DNA of 64,000 nt from Thermus altitudinis (GCF_022760835.1 NZ_JAKTNQ010000012.1:1-64000), one strand, 5' to 3'. Positions 31,676-40,810 are shown, counted from the stretch's first letter. Notes: generated by a model not told the origin, from the letters alone. Made by a program: numbers and translations.

Positions 31676-31948
31676 ATGAGCCGAGCCCAGGTTTTTGCCC
31701 TTTGGGTGAGCCGGATGGCCTTGAACCGCCAGGGCACCGAGGCCCAGGTCTTTCTGCGAACCCCTTTGGGGGAGGGTTTTCTTTACCTGCGCTCGGATGG
31801 CTTCGCCCACTTTGTCCAGGGCCTGGCCGGGGAGGAGGTGGTGGACTTCACCCTGGGCAGGGGGCAGGTGGTCCTTCGCTTCCAAGACGGTAGTACCCTC
31901 ACCCTAGGCCGCCGCTTTGGGCGGCTGGCCAAAACCTGGACCCCGTAA
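31676..31948 (+). CDS. Hypothetical 90-residue protein
   Basis: A short, probably beta-rich protein (QVFLRTPLGEGFLYLRSDGF, VVLRFQDGSTLTLGRRFG). No family recognised. It starts five bases after the ricT gene and ends three bases before the convergent ABC permease gene, so it seems the last member of the holB-ricT run. Confidence 0.6.
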   Translation: MSRAQVFALWVSRMALNRQGTEAQVFLRTPLGEGFLYLRSDGFAHFVQGLAGEEVVDFTLGRGQVVLRFQDGSTLTLGRRFGRLAKTWTP

Positions 31949-31950
31949 CC

Positions 31951-32874
31951 CTACTTCTCGTAGGGCTTGCCCACTGCTGCCGGAGGGCGGCTTTTGCCCA
32001 TGAAGCCTGCCAAGACCAAGACGGTGACCACGTAGGGGAAGGCCTGCACCAAGACCGCGGGCAGGATCTCCGTACCCTGAAGCTGAATGGCCAAGGCGCT
32101 GGCGAAGCCGAATAGCAGGGTGGAGAAGAGGATGCCCAAGGGGTGCCATTTGCCGAAGATCATGGCCGCCAGGGAGATGAAGCCCATGCCCGCCGACATG
32201 CCCCGCACAAACTGGTTGAGGAAGCCGATGGCCAGGTAGGCCCCAGCGAGGCCCGCCAGGATCCCGGAGAGAACCACCCCGATGTAGCGCATGCGGTACA
32301 CGTTCACCCCCAAGGTGTCGGCGGCCTCGGGGTGCTCGCCTACGGCCCGAAGCCTAAGGCCAAAGGGGGTCTTGAAGAGGACCCACCAGGATAGGGGCAC
32401 CAGGAGAAAGGCCAGGTAGACCAGGGGGGAAAGGGCAAAGCCTTCGGGGCCTATGAGGGGGAGGCGGTTCACCACCTCCTTGGAGTTGGTGGCGTTGCCG
32501 TAGAAGTAGGTAAGCACCAGGCTGGGGGCTCCCAGGGCCAGGAGGTTGATGGCGGTGGCGCTGATGATCTGGTCTGCCCGGTACTTGAGGGAAACCACGG
32601 CGTGCACCCAGGCCACCAGCCCACCCACGGCCATGGCGCTCAAGACCCCCACCCAGGGAAGCCAAGGATGGGGTCCGGGGCCTAGGGCGTACTCCAGCCT
32701 TTCCACCACCACCGCTGCGGTGAGGGCCCCGAAGAGGATGATGCCCTCGAGGGCGATGTTCACCACCCCGCTCCTTTCGGAGAACATCCCTCCCAAGGCG
32801 GTGAGCAAAAGGGGGGTGGTCTGGCGCAGGGTGGAGAAGAAGAGGGCGATCCAAAAGGCCGTGTCCAGGTTCAT
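31951..32874 (-). CDS. ABC transporter permease, nucleoside/BMP type (second permease)
   Basis: A 307-residue membrane protein with about eight to nine helices. Typical sequence: GMFSERSGVVNIALEGIILFGA near residue 30, RADQIISATAINLLALGAPS, and RLRAVGEHPEAADTLGVNV, which fits the YufQ/NupQ family of permeases that pair with a BMP-type nucleoside-binding lipoprotein. It probably imports nucleosides or purines with the upstream permease, whose stop its ATG overlaps by four bases. No ATPase or lipoprotein gene is in the window. Confidence 0.9.
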   Translation of the reverse strand: MNLDTAFWIALFFSTLRQTTPLLLTALGGMFSERSGVVNIALEGIILFGALTAAVVVERLEYALGPGPHPWLPWVGVLSAMAVGGLVAWVHAVVSLKYRADQIISATAINLLALGAPSLVLTYFYGNATNSKEVVNRLPLIGPEGFALSPLVYLAFLLVPLSWWVLFKTPFGLRLRAVGEHPEAADTLGVNVYRMRYIGVVLSGILAGLAGAYLAIGFLNQFVRGMSAGMGFISLAAMIFGKWHPLGILFSTLLFGFASALAIQLQGTEILPAVLVQAFPYVVTVLVLAGFMGKSRPPAAVGKPYEK

Positions 32875-34709
32875 CGGGCCTCCCCCCTTTCCTCCCGTTT
32901 GCGGGCCTCTTCCCTAACCTCCACCTCCGCTGCCCTCAGGGGATCGGTGAAGTAGCGGGGCAGGAAACCCCCGGCGGCGATGAAGAGCACGATCAAGGCC
33001 TGAAGCACCGCCACCAGTTCCCGGCTGATGCCCAGCTGTAGGTTCACCTGCAAGCCCCCGGTGAGGAGGATGCCGAAGAGCCAAGCGGCCAGGCCTACCC
33101 CCAAGGGGGTGTTCTGGCCCATGAGGGCCACGGCGATGCCGTCAAAACCCACAGAGTAGGGAAGGGCTTGCTTCAGGCGGTACTCGTCAATCCCTCCCCC
33201 CAGCACGTAGTGGGTGGCGGCCAGGCCCGCCAAAGCCCCGGCCAGGAACATGATGAGCACCAGCTTCCGCCCGGCCAGCACCCCCCCGTACTCCGCGGCC
33301 TTGGGGGCTAGGCCCATGGCCCTGAGCTCATACCCCCCCACGGTGCGGAAGACGTAGAAGTGGAAGAAGAAAAGGGCCAAAAGGGCGAGGAGGAAGGCCC
33401 CGTTAAGCCGCACCGAGGTGAGGTCGGGGCCAAAGCTCACCGCGGGTCCAGGCAAAAGGCCCCCCATCACGTAGCCCACCGCACCCCCAAGGAGGCCCAG
33501 GAGCACCCGATGGCCTAGGCTCTTCCGGGTAAGGAAGTAGCCCAGGAGGCCCAAGAGGAGGGCCAAGGGTAGGGCGAAGGAAAGCTCCCCGCCCGGGGCC
33601 ACCAGCTCGGTCCAGTGGGGGATGCGGGCCTCAGGGCGGATCTCGTGGCTCCGGGCCTCGTAGCCCGGGTACTTGAAGGGCAAATACAGGGTGCGCCCAA
33701 AGAACTTGTACTCGTTGGCGGAGATAAGGAAGAGGAAAAGGCTTGCGGCGATGTAGTTCAGCATGATGGTGTTGATCACCTCGTGGGCCCCAAAGCGGGC
33801 CTTAAGCCATCCCGGAAGGGCGCCCCAAAGCCCCCCGGCCAGGGCGGCGGCCAGGATGGCCAGGGGCAAGACCAGCCACCTGGGACCGGGCAGGTACACC
33901 CCCACCAGCATGGCGGCGATGGCCCCCAGGATGAGCTGCCCCGGGGCCCCGATGTTGAAAAGCCCCCCGCGGAAGCCCAAGGCCACGGCCAGCCCGGTGA
34001 AGATCAAGGGGGTGGCCAGAAGGAGGCTTTGCAGGAAGCCCGAGGGGTTGACCAGGGGGCTATAGAGGAGCTGGTAGGTGTAGGTGATGAGGTCCAGCTT
34101 CAGCATCAGGGCTTCCCTCAGGCTTTGGGCCTCCCCTGGGGCCTTCTTCATCACCGCCACGATGACCCCGCCCAGCAAGGAGGCCAGGAGGAGGGAGAAG
34201 AGGGGCACCACTACCCCCCGGAGGCGCACCAAGAAGGCCAGGCCCCCCGGGGAAAAAAGCCGGGCCAAAAGGAGGAGGTACAGGCTAAAGGCCAAGGTGG
34301 CGTAGCTCCCAAGCCCCAGGCTGTACCGCCTGAGGATGGGCCTTTCGGCTCCGGCGTTTACCTGGGCCACGCTGGCTTGGAAGAGGAGGTAGGTGAGGAG
34401 GAAGAGGCCTAGGCCCAGGATCCCCAGGAGGTAGAGCTTCCGGGCGGGCTTGGGGGTCCAGGCCAGGACAAGGGTAAGGGCCAGCCAGGCCAGGGAGGGG
34501 TAGAAGACCCCAAGGAGCCAGCCATCCTGGTAGCCGGGGGGCAGGCTTCCTTGGGGCAGGTGGTGGCCGAAGGGGCTTAGGAGCACGCCCTCGCCGCCAA
34601 AAAGGCGATGGGGTACCGCCCAGGGGGCCAGGTACCAGAGGAGGAAAAGAGCCCCTCCTCCCAAGGCCACCAGGACGCCTAGGCGCCTCTCGTCCGTCAA
34701 CACGCCCAA
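32871..34709 (-). CDS. ABC transporter permease, nucleoside/BMP type (first permease), enlarged
   Basis: A 612-residue membrane protein. From about residue 165 on it matches YufP/NupP permeases (FTGLAVALGFRGGLFNIGAPGQLILGA, WLKARFGAHEVINTIMLNY, GFDGIAVALMGQNTPLGVGL, each cut from the whole). Such proteins normally have about 350 residues. The extra 160 residues at the N-terminus form at least four more hydrophobic segments, and the middle carries another hydrophobic stretch (RVLLGLLGGAVGYVMGGLLP). It forms an importer with the next gene. The ubiE gene is 54 bases away and divergent. Confidence 0.87.
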   Translation of the reverse strand: MGVLTDERRLGVLVALGGGALFLLWYLAPWAVPHRLFGGEGVLLSPFGHHLPQGSLPPGYQDGWLLGVFYPSLAWLALTLVLAWTPKPARKLYLLGILGLGLFLLTYLLFQASVAQVNAGAERPILRRYSLGLGSYATLAFSLYLLLLARLFSPGGLAFLVRLRGVVVPLFSLLLASLLGGVIVAVMKKAPGEAQSLREALMLKLDLITYTYQLLYSPLVNPSGFLQSLLLATPLIFTGLAVALGFRGGLFNIGAPGQLILGAIAAMLVGVYLPGPRWLVLPLAILAAALAGGLWGALPGWLKARFGAHEVINTIMLNYIAASLFLFLISANEYKFFGRTLYLPFKYPGYEARSHEIRPEARIPHWTELVAPGGELSFALPLALLLGLLGYFLTRKSLGHRVLLGLLGGAVGYVMGGLLPGPAVSFGPDLTSVRLNGAFLLALLALFFFHFYVFRTVGGYELRAMGLAPKAAEYGGVLAGRKLVLIMFLAGALAGLAATHYVLGGGIDEYRLKQALPYSVGFDGIAVALMGQNTPLGVGLAAWLFGILLTGGLQVNLQLGISRELVAVLQALIVLFIAAGGFLPRYFTDPLRAAEVEVREEARKREERGEAR

Positions 34710-34763
34710 GATTGTACCCTAGCCCCGGGGGTCTAAAGTCCTGGAAGGTGTTAGACTCCTTCC

Positions 34764-35471
34764 GTGGCGGTTTCCCCGGAGGAAAAGGCCAAGCGGGTGC
34801 GGCGCATGTTTTCCGAGATCGCCCCCCGCTACGACTTCTTGAACCGGCTTCTTTCCTTCGGGGCCGATCTTCGCTGGCGCAGGCGGGCGGTGGCCTTGGC
34901 CCTAGAGAAGGGTCCCAGGCGCATCCTGGACCTGGCCACGGGTACCGGGGACCTGGCCCTGATGCTCAAGAGGAGGGCCCCCCTTGCGGAGGTGGTGGGG
35001 GCGGACTTCGCCCCGCCCATGCTGGAGCTTGCCCGCAGGAAAGCCCAGGCGCAGGGCCTGGGGGTGGAGTTCCTGGAGGCGGATGCCCTGGCCCTTCCTT
35101 TCCCTGGAGGGAGCTTTGATGCCATCACCATCGCCTTTGGTTTCCGCAACTTTGCCGACTACCGCAAGGCCCTCCTCGAGCTACGCCGGGTCCTGGCCCC
35201 TGGGGGGCGGCTGGTCATCCTGGAGTTTCCCCCGCCCCCAAGGGGGGCCTTTGGCCTGGTCTACCGGGTCTACTTCCAAAGGGTCTTGCCCTTCCTGGGG
35301 GGGCTGGTTTCGGGAAGCTTTGGGGCCTACCGCTACCTCCCGGAAAGCGTGGAGGCCTTTCCCCCCCCAGAGGCCCTAAAGGCCATGATGGAGGAGGCGG
35401 GCTTTCGGGTGCGCTACGAGCTCCTCACCTTGGGGGTGGCGGCCATCCACGTGGGGGACTTGGAGGCCTAG
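34764..35471 (+). CDS. ubiE: Demethylmenaquinone methyltransferase
   Basis: A 235-residue SAM-dependent methyltransferase of the UbiE/MenG family: RRMFSEIAPRYDFLNRLLS at the start, SAM loop LDLATGTGDLA, ADFAPPMLELA, then AFGFRNFADYRKAL and VLAPGGRLVILEF. It methylates demethylmenaquinone to menaquinone, the quinone used by the bc complex encoded in this window. The GTG at 34764 has TAGACT six bases upstream, the same arrangement as the SWIM gene start, indicating a leaderless message. The gene is also called menG in this context. Confidence 0.95.
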   Translation: MAVSPEEKAKRVRRMFSEIAPRYDFLNRLLSFGADLRWRRRAVALALEKGPRRILDLATGTGDLALMLKRRAPLAEVVGADFAPPMLELARRKAQAQGLGVEFLEADALALPFPGGSFDAITIAFGFRNFADYRKALLELRRVLAPGGRLVILEFPPPPRGAFGLVYRVYFQRVLPFLGGLVSGSFGAYRYLPESVEAFPPPEALKAMMEEAGFRVRYELLTLGVAAIHVGDLEA

Positions 35472-35485
35472 TGAGCCCAGTGGGG

Positions 35486-35935
35486 CTACCTTGCGGCCTC
35501 CCTCAGCTCCTCATCCGTGGGGATGCGCCCTGCCCTTAGGTTCTCCACCAGGTACCGGGCCATGCGCCCCAGGGCGTCCCGCACCCGGCGCCACTCCTCC
35601 AGGGGTTTTCCCGAAGGGTCGGGGAAGGAGACGTGGCGCTTTTCCGTCTTGGCGGGGTAGGCGGGGCAGGCTTCCCGTGCGGCGTCGCACACGGTGAGGA
35701 CCAGGTCAAACTCCCAGGGGTTGGGCACCTCCAGGAGGGTTTTGGAAAAGTGCCCCCCCAGGTCAACCCCCACCTCGGCCATCACCCTTTTGGCCTCCTC
35801 CTTGACGAAGGTCTTGTCGGTGCCGGCGGAGTGGACCTCGAGGTCCACTCCCATCTCCTGGGCCAGGTGCCGGAGCCAACCCTCCGCCATCTGGCTACGG
35901 GCGGAGTTGTGGGTGCATAGGACGAGAAGGCGCAT
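35486..35935 (-). CDS. arsC: Arsenate reductase, low-molecular-weight phosphatase type
   Basis: A 149-residue protein starting MRLLVLCTHNSARSQMAEG, with the phosphatase loop CxxxxxR (Cys, then Asn-Ser-Ala-Arg). The two extra cysteines of thioredoxin-linked ArsC are present in LVLTVCDAAREACPAYP, and PDPSGK near the end carries the catalytic aspartate. It reduces arsenate to arsenite through a three-cysteine relay, with recycling by thioredoxin. The longer frame upstream lacks support. No arsenite efflux gene or ArsR regulator is next to it. Confidence 0.92.
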   Translation of the reverse strand: MRLLVLCTHNSARSQMAEGWLRHLAQEMGVDLEVHSAGTDKTFVKEEAKRVMAEVGVDLGGHFSKTLLEVPNPWEFDLVLTVCDAAREACPAYPAKTEKRHVSFPDPSGKPLEEWRRVRDALGRMARYLVENLRAGRIPTDEELREAAR

Positions 35936-36057
35936 CCCCCATAGCCTACCCTGCCCGGTCAGAAAATGGTCAGGTGGCCCTAGCCCTGCCCTTGGCCAGC
36001 CCCAGGCCAAGGCTCCGGAAGGGACTCGCCCAGGCGAGGGCCCGGGACCGGGTGAGG

Positions 36058-37743
36058 TTAGAGCCTCCTCTCGTACTCCTCCACCCTATCCGCCAGGACC
36101 TTTAGGCCCTTCTGCCAGAAGGCGGGGCTTTCCAGGTCAAAGCCATGGCGGGCTGCCAGCTCCTTGGCCCGGTACATGCCCGAGGAGGCCAGGAGCTCCC
36201 CGTACTGCTCGGCGAAGCCCGGGTCCTCCTTGGCCTCCTGGTACACGGCCAAGCCGAAGAGAAGGCCAAAGGTGTAGGGGTAGTTGTAGAAGTCGGCGCC
36301 GTAATAGTGCCCCTTCACCGCCCACATGTAGGGATGATGGCTGGCCAGGGCCTCCCCGTAGGCCTCCTGCTGGGCCTTCAGCATGAGCTCCTTGAACTCC
36401 CTGGGGGAAAGCTCCCGGGCCTTTCGCCGGGTAAACACCCAGGACTCAAAGAGGAAGCGGCTATAGATGTCCACCACCACCTGGGCCGCCCCTTGCAGGT
36501 AGGCGTCCAGGATCAAAAGCCCCTCCTCGGGAGAGGCCTCCTTGAGGGCCGCCTCCACCACCAGGGTCTCGTTCATGATGCTGGCGGTTTCCGCCAGGGT
36601 CATGGGCACCTCCCTTAAGGAGGCGGGCACCTGGGCCAGGGCGAGGTTGTGGTAGGCGTGGCCCAGCTCGTGGGCCAGGGTGGAGACGGATTCAAAGCTC
36701 TCCTCGTAGTTGGCCAGGATGAGGCTTTTTCCCCCACCCCTTGGCATGCAGTAGGCCCCGCCCACCTTGCCCTTCCGGGGCAGGAGGTCCATCCAGCGCT
36801 CCCTAAAGGCGGCCTCCGCCACTTCGGCGGCCTGGGGGACCAGGGTAGCGAGCTTTTCCCGGATGAAGTCCCGGGCCTCCTCTAGGGTCCAGCGCCGGCC
36901 CTTGCCGATGGGGGCAAAGAGGTCCCACCAGTCCAGCCTCTCCTTGCCCAGGGCCTTGGCCTTTAGGAGGTAGTAGCGGCGGAATAGGGGGAGGCTTTCC
37001 CTGACCGCCTCGAGAAGGGCCGAAAGGGCCTTCTTGGTGATGCGGTTTTTGTGCAGGCTGGGCTCGAGGTCCTCCCGGTACCCCCGCCTGCGGTTCACCA
37101 CCGAGGCCTCCCCCTTGACCCCGTTTAGGGCGTAGGCCAGGGGCACCTGGTGGGCTTCCCAGGCCTTAAGCTCCGCTTGGTAGGCCTTCCTTCGCACCTC
37201 CTCCTCGGGGCGGAAATAGAGGTTGCGCACCTTGGTGAGGGGCAACTCCTCCCCGTCCACCACCGCGGTGATCTGGCTGGTGAGGTTCTCGTGGAGTTTG
37301 GCCCAGGCCTGGCGCCCGGAAAGGGAAAGCTCCGCGGCCAGGACCTCCTCCCCCTCGGGCATCATGTGCAGGGCCTCCTCCTTGGCCTCCTCCACCAGGA
37401 TGCGGTAAGGGCCGGCCTCCTCCGGGTCCTGTAGGGCCAGGTAGCGGGTGAGGCGGGGCCTTATACGGGCAAAATCCAGGAAGAGCACCTCCAGCTCCGA
37501 GAGCTTGGCCAAGGCGGCCTCGTCGCCCGTGTCGGCGCTGAAGCGGGCGTAGAGGTAGGCCCAAAGGGGGGTGGCTTCGTCCGTTAGGGCATCCAGGGTG
37601 GCGAGGACCTCCCCTAGGGAGGCTTCCCCTTCCACCAGCTCCTTAAGCTGATGGATCCGCTTCCCCACCCCATCCCAGGCCGCCTGGAACTCGGGGCTTT
37701 CCAGACCGGGGAAAAGGGGGGTTAGGTCCCAGGTGGTTTCCAT
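36058..37743 (-). CDS. pepF: Oligoendopeptidase F (M3 family)
   Basis: A 561-residue cytoplasmic zinc peptidase. The zinc-binding HExxH is in TLAHELGHAYHN near residue 360 and the third ligand is in LAETASIMNETLV about 27 residues on. TWDLTPLFPGLESPEFQ is the usual PepF N-terminus. It cleaves oligopeptides, likely those brought in by importers such as the one at 58055. ATG 37743 is preceded by TATAGT six bases upstream, and a palindrome lies in the 49-base gap to the divergent thioesterase. Confidence 0.95.
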   Translation of the reverse strand: METTWDLTPLFPGLESPEFQAAWDGVGKRIHQLKELVEGEASLGEVLATLDALTDEATPLWAYLYARFSADTGDEAALAKLSELEVLFLDFARIRPRLTRYLALQDPEEAGPYRILVEEAKEEALHMMPEGEEVLAAELSLSGRQAWAKLHENLTSQITAVVDGEELPLTKVRNLYFRPEEEVRRKAYQAELKAWEAHQVPLAYALNGVKGEASVVNRRRGYREDLEPSLHKNRITKKALSALLEAVRESLPLFRRYYLLKAKALGKERLDWWDLFAPIGKGRRWTLEEARDFIREKLATLVPQAAEVAEAAFRERWMDLLPRKGKVGGAYCMPRGGGKSLILANYEESFESVSTLAHELGHAYHNLALAQVPASLREVPMTLAETASIMNETLVVEAALKEASPEEGLLILDAYLQGAAQVVVDIYSRFLFESWVFTRRKARELSPREFKELMLKAQQEAYGEALASHHPYMWAVKGHYYGADFYNYPYTFGLLFGLAVYQEAKEDPGFAEQYGELLASSGMYRAKELAARHGFDLESPAFWQKGLKVLADRVEEYERRL

Positions 37744-37749
37744 GGCCCC

Positions 37750-37772
37750 ACTATACCTGACCCGTGGGTCAG
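37750..37772. promoter_or_regulatory. Palindromic operator candidate between pepF and thioesterase
   Basis: CTGACCC-GT-GGGTCAG (37757-37772) is a perfect seven-base inverted repeat in the 49-base divergent gap. It directly abuts the pepF -10 TATAGT (minus strand, 37750-37755) and overlaps the predicted -35 zone of the thioesterase gene, so one bound protein could control both. Confidence 0.55.
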
Positions 37773-37792
37773 TTGTGTTAGGCTCTTGGTCT

Positions 37793-38194
37793 ATGGAGGG
37801 GTTTCCCGTATCCGTGCCCATACAGGTGCGCTTCCGCGACCTGGATGCCTTAGGCCACGTGAACAACGCCGTCTTCCTCACCTACTTTGAGGTGGCCCGC
37901 GCCGCCTATTTTGGGAGACTGGAAAGGGACTGGGTGGAAAAGGGGCACTTCATCCTGGCCCGGGCGGAGGTGGATTTCCTGCGGCCCATCCTCCTGGAGG
38001 ATCCGGTGGAGGTGGGGGTGCGGGTGGTGCGCCTGGGGCGGAGCAGCTTTGACATGGAGTACCTCCTCTTGGCCAAGGGGGAGGAAGCCGCCCGGGGCAA
38101 AACCGTCCAGGTGTGGCTGGAAGGGGGAAGGCCGGCTCCCTTGCCCTCGGCCATCCGCCAGCGCATAGAGGCCTTAGAGGGCCGCTCCTTTTAG
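37793..38194 (+). CDS. Acyl-CoA thioesterase, 4HBT/YbgC type
   Basis: A 133-residue hotdog-fold protein. IQVRFRDLDALGHVNNAVFL holds the catalytic aspartate and HxN motif of the 4-hydroxybenzoyl-CoA thioesterase group, and FLRPILLEDPVEVGVRV is the usual following segment. It hydrolyses acyl-CoA thioesters of unknown chain length. ATG 37793 is chosen over an upstream in-frame start because it sits directly before the conserved N-terminus. Its last 21 bases overlap the convergent mutS2 gene. Confidence 0.9.
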   Translation: MEGFPVSVPIQVRFRDLDALGHVNNAVFLTYFEVARAAYFGRLERDWVEKGHFILARAEVDFLRPILLEDPVEVGVRVVRLGRSSFDMEYLLLAKGEEAARGKTVQVWLEGGRPAPLPSAIRQRIEALEGRSF

Positions 38195-40423
38195 CACCAC
38201 CACCGTGACCCCGTGCCCGCCCTCGTGGGGAGGGGCGTCGGCGAAGGTCTCCACCCGCTTGTCCCGCCTTAGGGCCTCGCGGATGGCCTGCCTAAGGGCC
38301 CCGGTGCCCTTGCCGTGGAGGAGGCGCAAGGTGGGAAGGCCTAAGGAGCGGGCCTCCTCCAGGGCCTGGTCCACCTCCAGGAGGGCTTCCTCCACGGTAA
38401 GCCCCCGGAGGTCCACTTCCTTTACCTCCCTTCGCGGCTTTAGGCCGATGGCCTTGGGGGTTTCCTGGGCCTTTAAGGGGGTGAGCTCCTTGGCCTTCAG
38501 CGTCATCTTCACCGGGCCCACCTGGACCAACGCCTCCTCTCCCCTCAGCTCCAGAAGCCTTCCCTGGCGCTTCAGGGAGGGGATCTCCACCATCTGCCCC
38601 GCCTCGAGGCCCCTAGGCACCTCCAAGGCACCCATGGGGGTGCTCCTGGCGTACCGTTCCCTCAGGGCCAGAAGTTCCCGCAGGGCATCCTTTTTCCCCT
38701 GGGTTCTGGCCTTTTCCTTGAGGGCCTTGAGTTCCCCCTCCACCTTGAGGAGTTTCTGACGGACCTCCTCCTCTAGGGCCTTGAGCCTTTGCGCCCGCTC
38801 CTCCTCAAAACGGGCTTCCCGCTCCTCCAGCCGTTGCCTTAGGGCCTCCACCTGGGCCAAATGGGAAAGGAGCCGGCTTCGCTCCTCCTCGAGGCGCAAC
38901 CTTTCCGCCTCCAGCTCCTCCAGGAGGGCCTCCAGCCTGCCTCCTTGGGGCAGGAGGCTTTCCGCCCGCTTCAGCACCGCCTCGGGCAGGGCAAGCCTCC
39001 TGGCGATAGCCAGGGCGTAGCTGCGCCCCGGCACCCCCAGGACCAGCTCGTAGGTGGGGCGTAAACCCTCCAGGTCAAAGCGCATGGAGGCATTTTGGAT
39101 GCCCCTTCGCCCCTGGGCGAAGGCCTTCAGGGGGGAGAGGTGGGTGGTGACCAGGCCCTTAACCCCTTTTTCCAGGAGGGCCTCGAGGATGGCCTGGGAG
39201 AGGGCCGCCCCCTCCTCGGGGTCGGTGCCGCTTCCCAGCTCGTCTATGAGGACCAGGCTCCGGGCCGTGGCCCCTTCCAGCATTTCCTTAAGCCTTTGCA
39301 GGTGCCCAGCGAAGGTGGAGAGGTTTTCCTGAAGGGATTGCTCATCGCCGATGTCGGCGAAGACCCTATCGGGCCAGGCCAAGATGGCCCTCTTGGCGGC
39401 CACGAAAAGCCCCGACTGGGCCATGAGCACCGCCAGGCCGAGGGTTTTTAGGAGGGCGGTCTTCCCCCCCATGTTGGGGCCGGAGATGAGGATGAGGCGT
39501 TTCTCCTCGTCCAGGCTAAAGGAGTTGGGGACGGGGTTCGGGATCAGGGGGTGGAAGGCTTCCCAAAGCTCATACCCTTCGCCAAACTGGGGCTTTTTAA
39601 GCCCCAGGTCCCGGGCCAAGGCCGCCTGGGCCTGGATGAGGTCCAACAGGGCCAGGGCCCTTAGGGTGCCGGGAAGGGCTTCATCCTGGGCCAGGGCTTC
39701 CGAAAGCTCCCTTAGGATGCGGTTGACCTCCTCCTCCTCCTGGAAGCGGAGGGATTGGAGGCGGTTATTCAGCTTCACCACCGGGAGGGGTTCTATGAAG
39801 AGGGTGGCCCCGGACTCGGATTCGTCCAGGAGGATACCGGGTATTTTCTGGGCCATCCCTGCCCGCACGGGGATGCAGTAGCGCTCGCGGCGCACGGTGA
39901 CGAACCGGTCCTGGACGGCCTCGGGATGGCGGTCTAAGAGGGCATAAAGCCTGTCTAGGATTTGCTGGCGCAAGGGCTTAAGCTCCCGGCGGATGGCGAG
40001 GAGTTTGGGGCTGGCCTCGTCCCGCACCGCCCCTTCCTCGTCCAGGGTCTTTTTCACCCGAAGGAGAAAGGCCCCGTGCTCCCCAATGCCCGCCGCCACC
40101 TGGCCCAGGTGGTTTTGCAAGGCGAGGAGTTCCCCCTTGAGGGCCAGGGCTTCCTGGAGGGCCTGGGCGGCCTGGAGAAGCTCGAGGCCGGAGAGCCTGG
40201 CCCCTTCTTGAGCCTTGCGGTAAGCCTCCCTCAGGGCCCCGGCCTCGGGGAGGGTGTAGGGGTAGGCCAAGGCCTCCTGGGTGAGGGCAAGCCTCCTTTC
40301 CGCCTCCTCCTTGGGCAGGGGGGCCAGGGCTAAGGCCAGCTCCTCCCCCAAGGGGGTCTTGGCCCTTTCCGCTAGGAGGCCGCGGACTTTGGGGAACTCC
40401 AGGACCTCGAGGACATCCCGCAC
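38174..40423 (-). CDS. mutS2: MutS2 endonuclease
   Basis: A 749-residue protein: an N-terminal core without the mismatch-binding domain, an ATPase domain with Walker A GPNMGGKT (about residue 318) and LVLIDELGSGTDPEEG, a coiled-coil segment rich in Glu, Arg and Leu (about 510-600), a KOW-like part, and a C-terminal Smr nuclease domain with VDLRGLTVEEAL and LLHGKGTGAL. MutS2 cuts branched DNA such as Holliday junctions and acts on stalled ribosomes. The GTG start at 40423 has TATACT eight bases upstream. Confidence 0.96.
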   Translation of the reverse strand: MRDVLEVLEFPKVRGLLAERAKTPLGEELALALAPLPKEEAERRLALTQEALAYPYTLPEAGALREAYRKAQEGARLSGLELLQAAQALQEALALKGELLALQNHLGQVAAGIGEHGAFLLRVKKTLDEEGAVRDEASPKLLAIRRELKPLRQQILDRLYALLDRHPEAVQDRFVTVRRERYCIPVRAGMAQKIPGILLDESESGATLFIEPLPVVKLNNRLQSLRFQEEEEVNRILRELSEALAQDEALPGTLRALALLDLIQAQAALARDLGLKKPQFGEGYELWEAFHPLIPNPVPNSFSLDEEKRLILISGPNMGGKTALLKTLGLAVLMAQSGLFVAAKRAILAWPDRVFADIGDEQSLQENLSTFAGHLQRLKEMLEGATARSLVLIDELGSGTDPEEGAALSQAILEALLEKGVKGLVTTHLSPLKAFAQGRRGIQNASMRFDLEGLRPTYELVLGVPGRSYALAIARRLALPEAVLKRAESLLPQGGRLEALLEELEAERLRLEEERSRLLSHLAQVEALRQRLEEREARFEEERAQRLKALEEEVRQKLLKVEGELKALKEKARTQGKKDALRELLALRERYARSTPMGALEVPRGLEAGQMVEIPSLKRQGRLLELRGEEALVQVGPVKMTLKAKELTPLKAQETPKAIGLKPRREVKEVDLRGLTVEEALLEVDQALEEARSLGLPTLRLLHGKGTGALRQAIREALRRDKRVETFADAPPHEGGHGVTVVVLKGAAL

Positions 40424-40441
40424 AAAAGCCCAGTATACCGG

Positions 40442-40801
40442 TTAGACCTGGCGCCTTAGGAGGCGCAGGAGGAGGGAGAGGGCCACCTGGCCACCCGGGC
40501 CCAGGGCCCTTTCCAGGAGGAAGCCTGCCCGGCCCAGCCGCCCAAGGGGTAGGAGGGAAAGAAGCCCAGCGAGGAGGGAGAGGAGCCGCTTGCGCTCCTC
40601 TGGGGTGAGGCTCTCCCAGCGGACCTTGGCCTCCTGAAGCAAGGCGGCAAGCCGCCTACGGAAGCCTGGAGTGTTGGGGTCTTCCTCCTTTAGGGTTTCC
40701 ATCCGCACTAGGAGGTCTTTCCCAGTTGGGGAAGTCTCTTTGGGTGGGACCTGGGGCTTGCCCATCCGCCGCGCCTTTGGGCCGAACCTTTTAAGCCGCA
40801 T
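40442..40801 (-). CDS. Hypothetical 119-residue protein
   Basis: A basic N-terminus (MRLKRFGPKARRMGKPQVPP), a charged middle with helical pattern (TLKEEDPNTPGFRRRLAALL) and a leucine-rich, moderately hydrophobic end (LLSLLAGLLSLLPLGRLG). No family recognised. It lies between the GH13 gene and mutS2 on the same strand. A perfect consensus TATAAT (minus strand, 40810-40815) lies eight bases before its ATG and overlaps the stop codon of the GH13 gene. Confidence 0.6.
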   Translation of the reverse strand: MRLKRFGPKARRMGKPQVPPKETSPTGKDLLVRMETLKEEDPNTPGFRRRLAALLQEAKVRWESLTPEERKRLLSLLAGLLSLLPLGRLGRAGFLLERALGPGGQVALSLLLRLLRRQV

Positions 40802-40810
40802 GGCTTCCCA

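Noticed and set aside
35486-36010. Longer start for the arsenate reductase
   Set aside because: The additional 25 residues lack similarity and a ribosome binding site; the conserved phosphatase loop requires a start near 35935.
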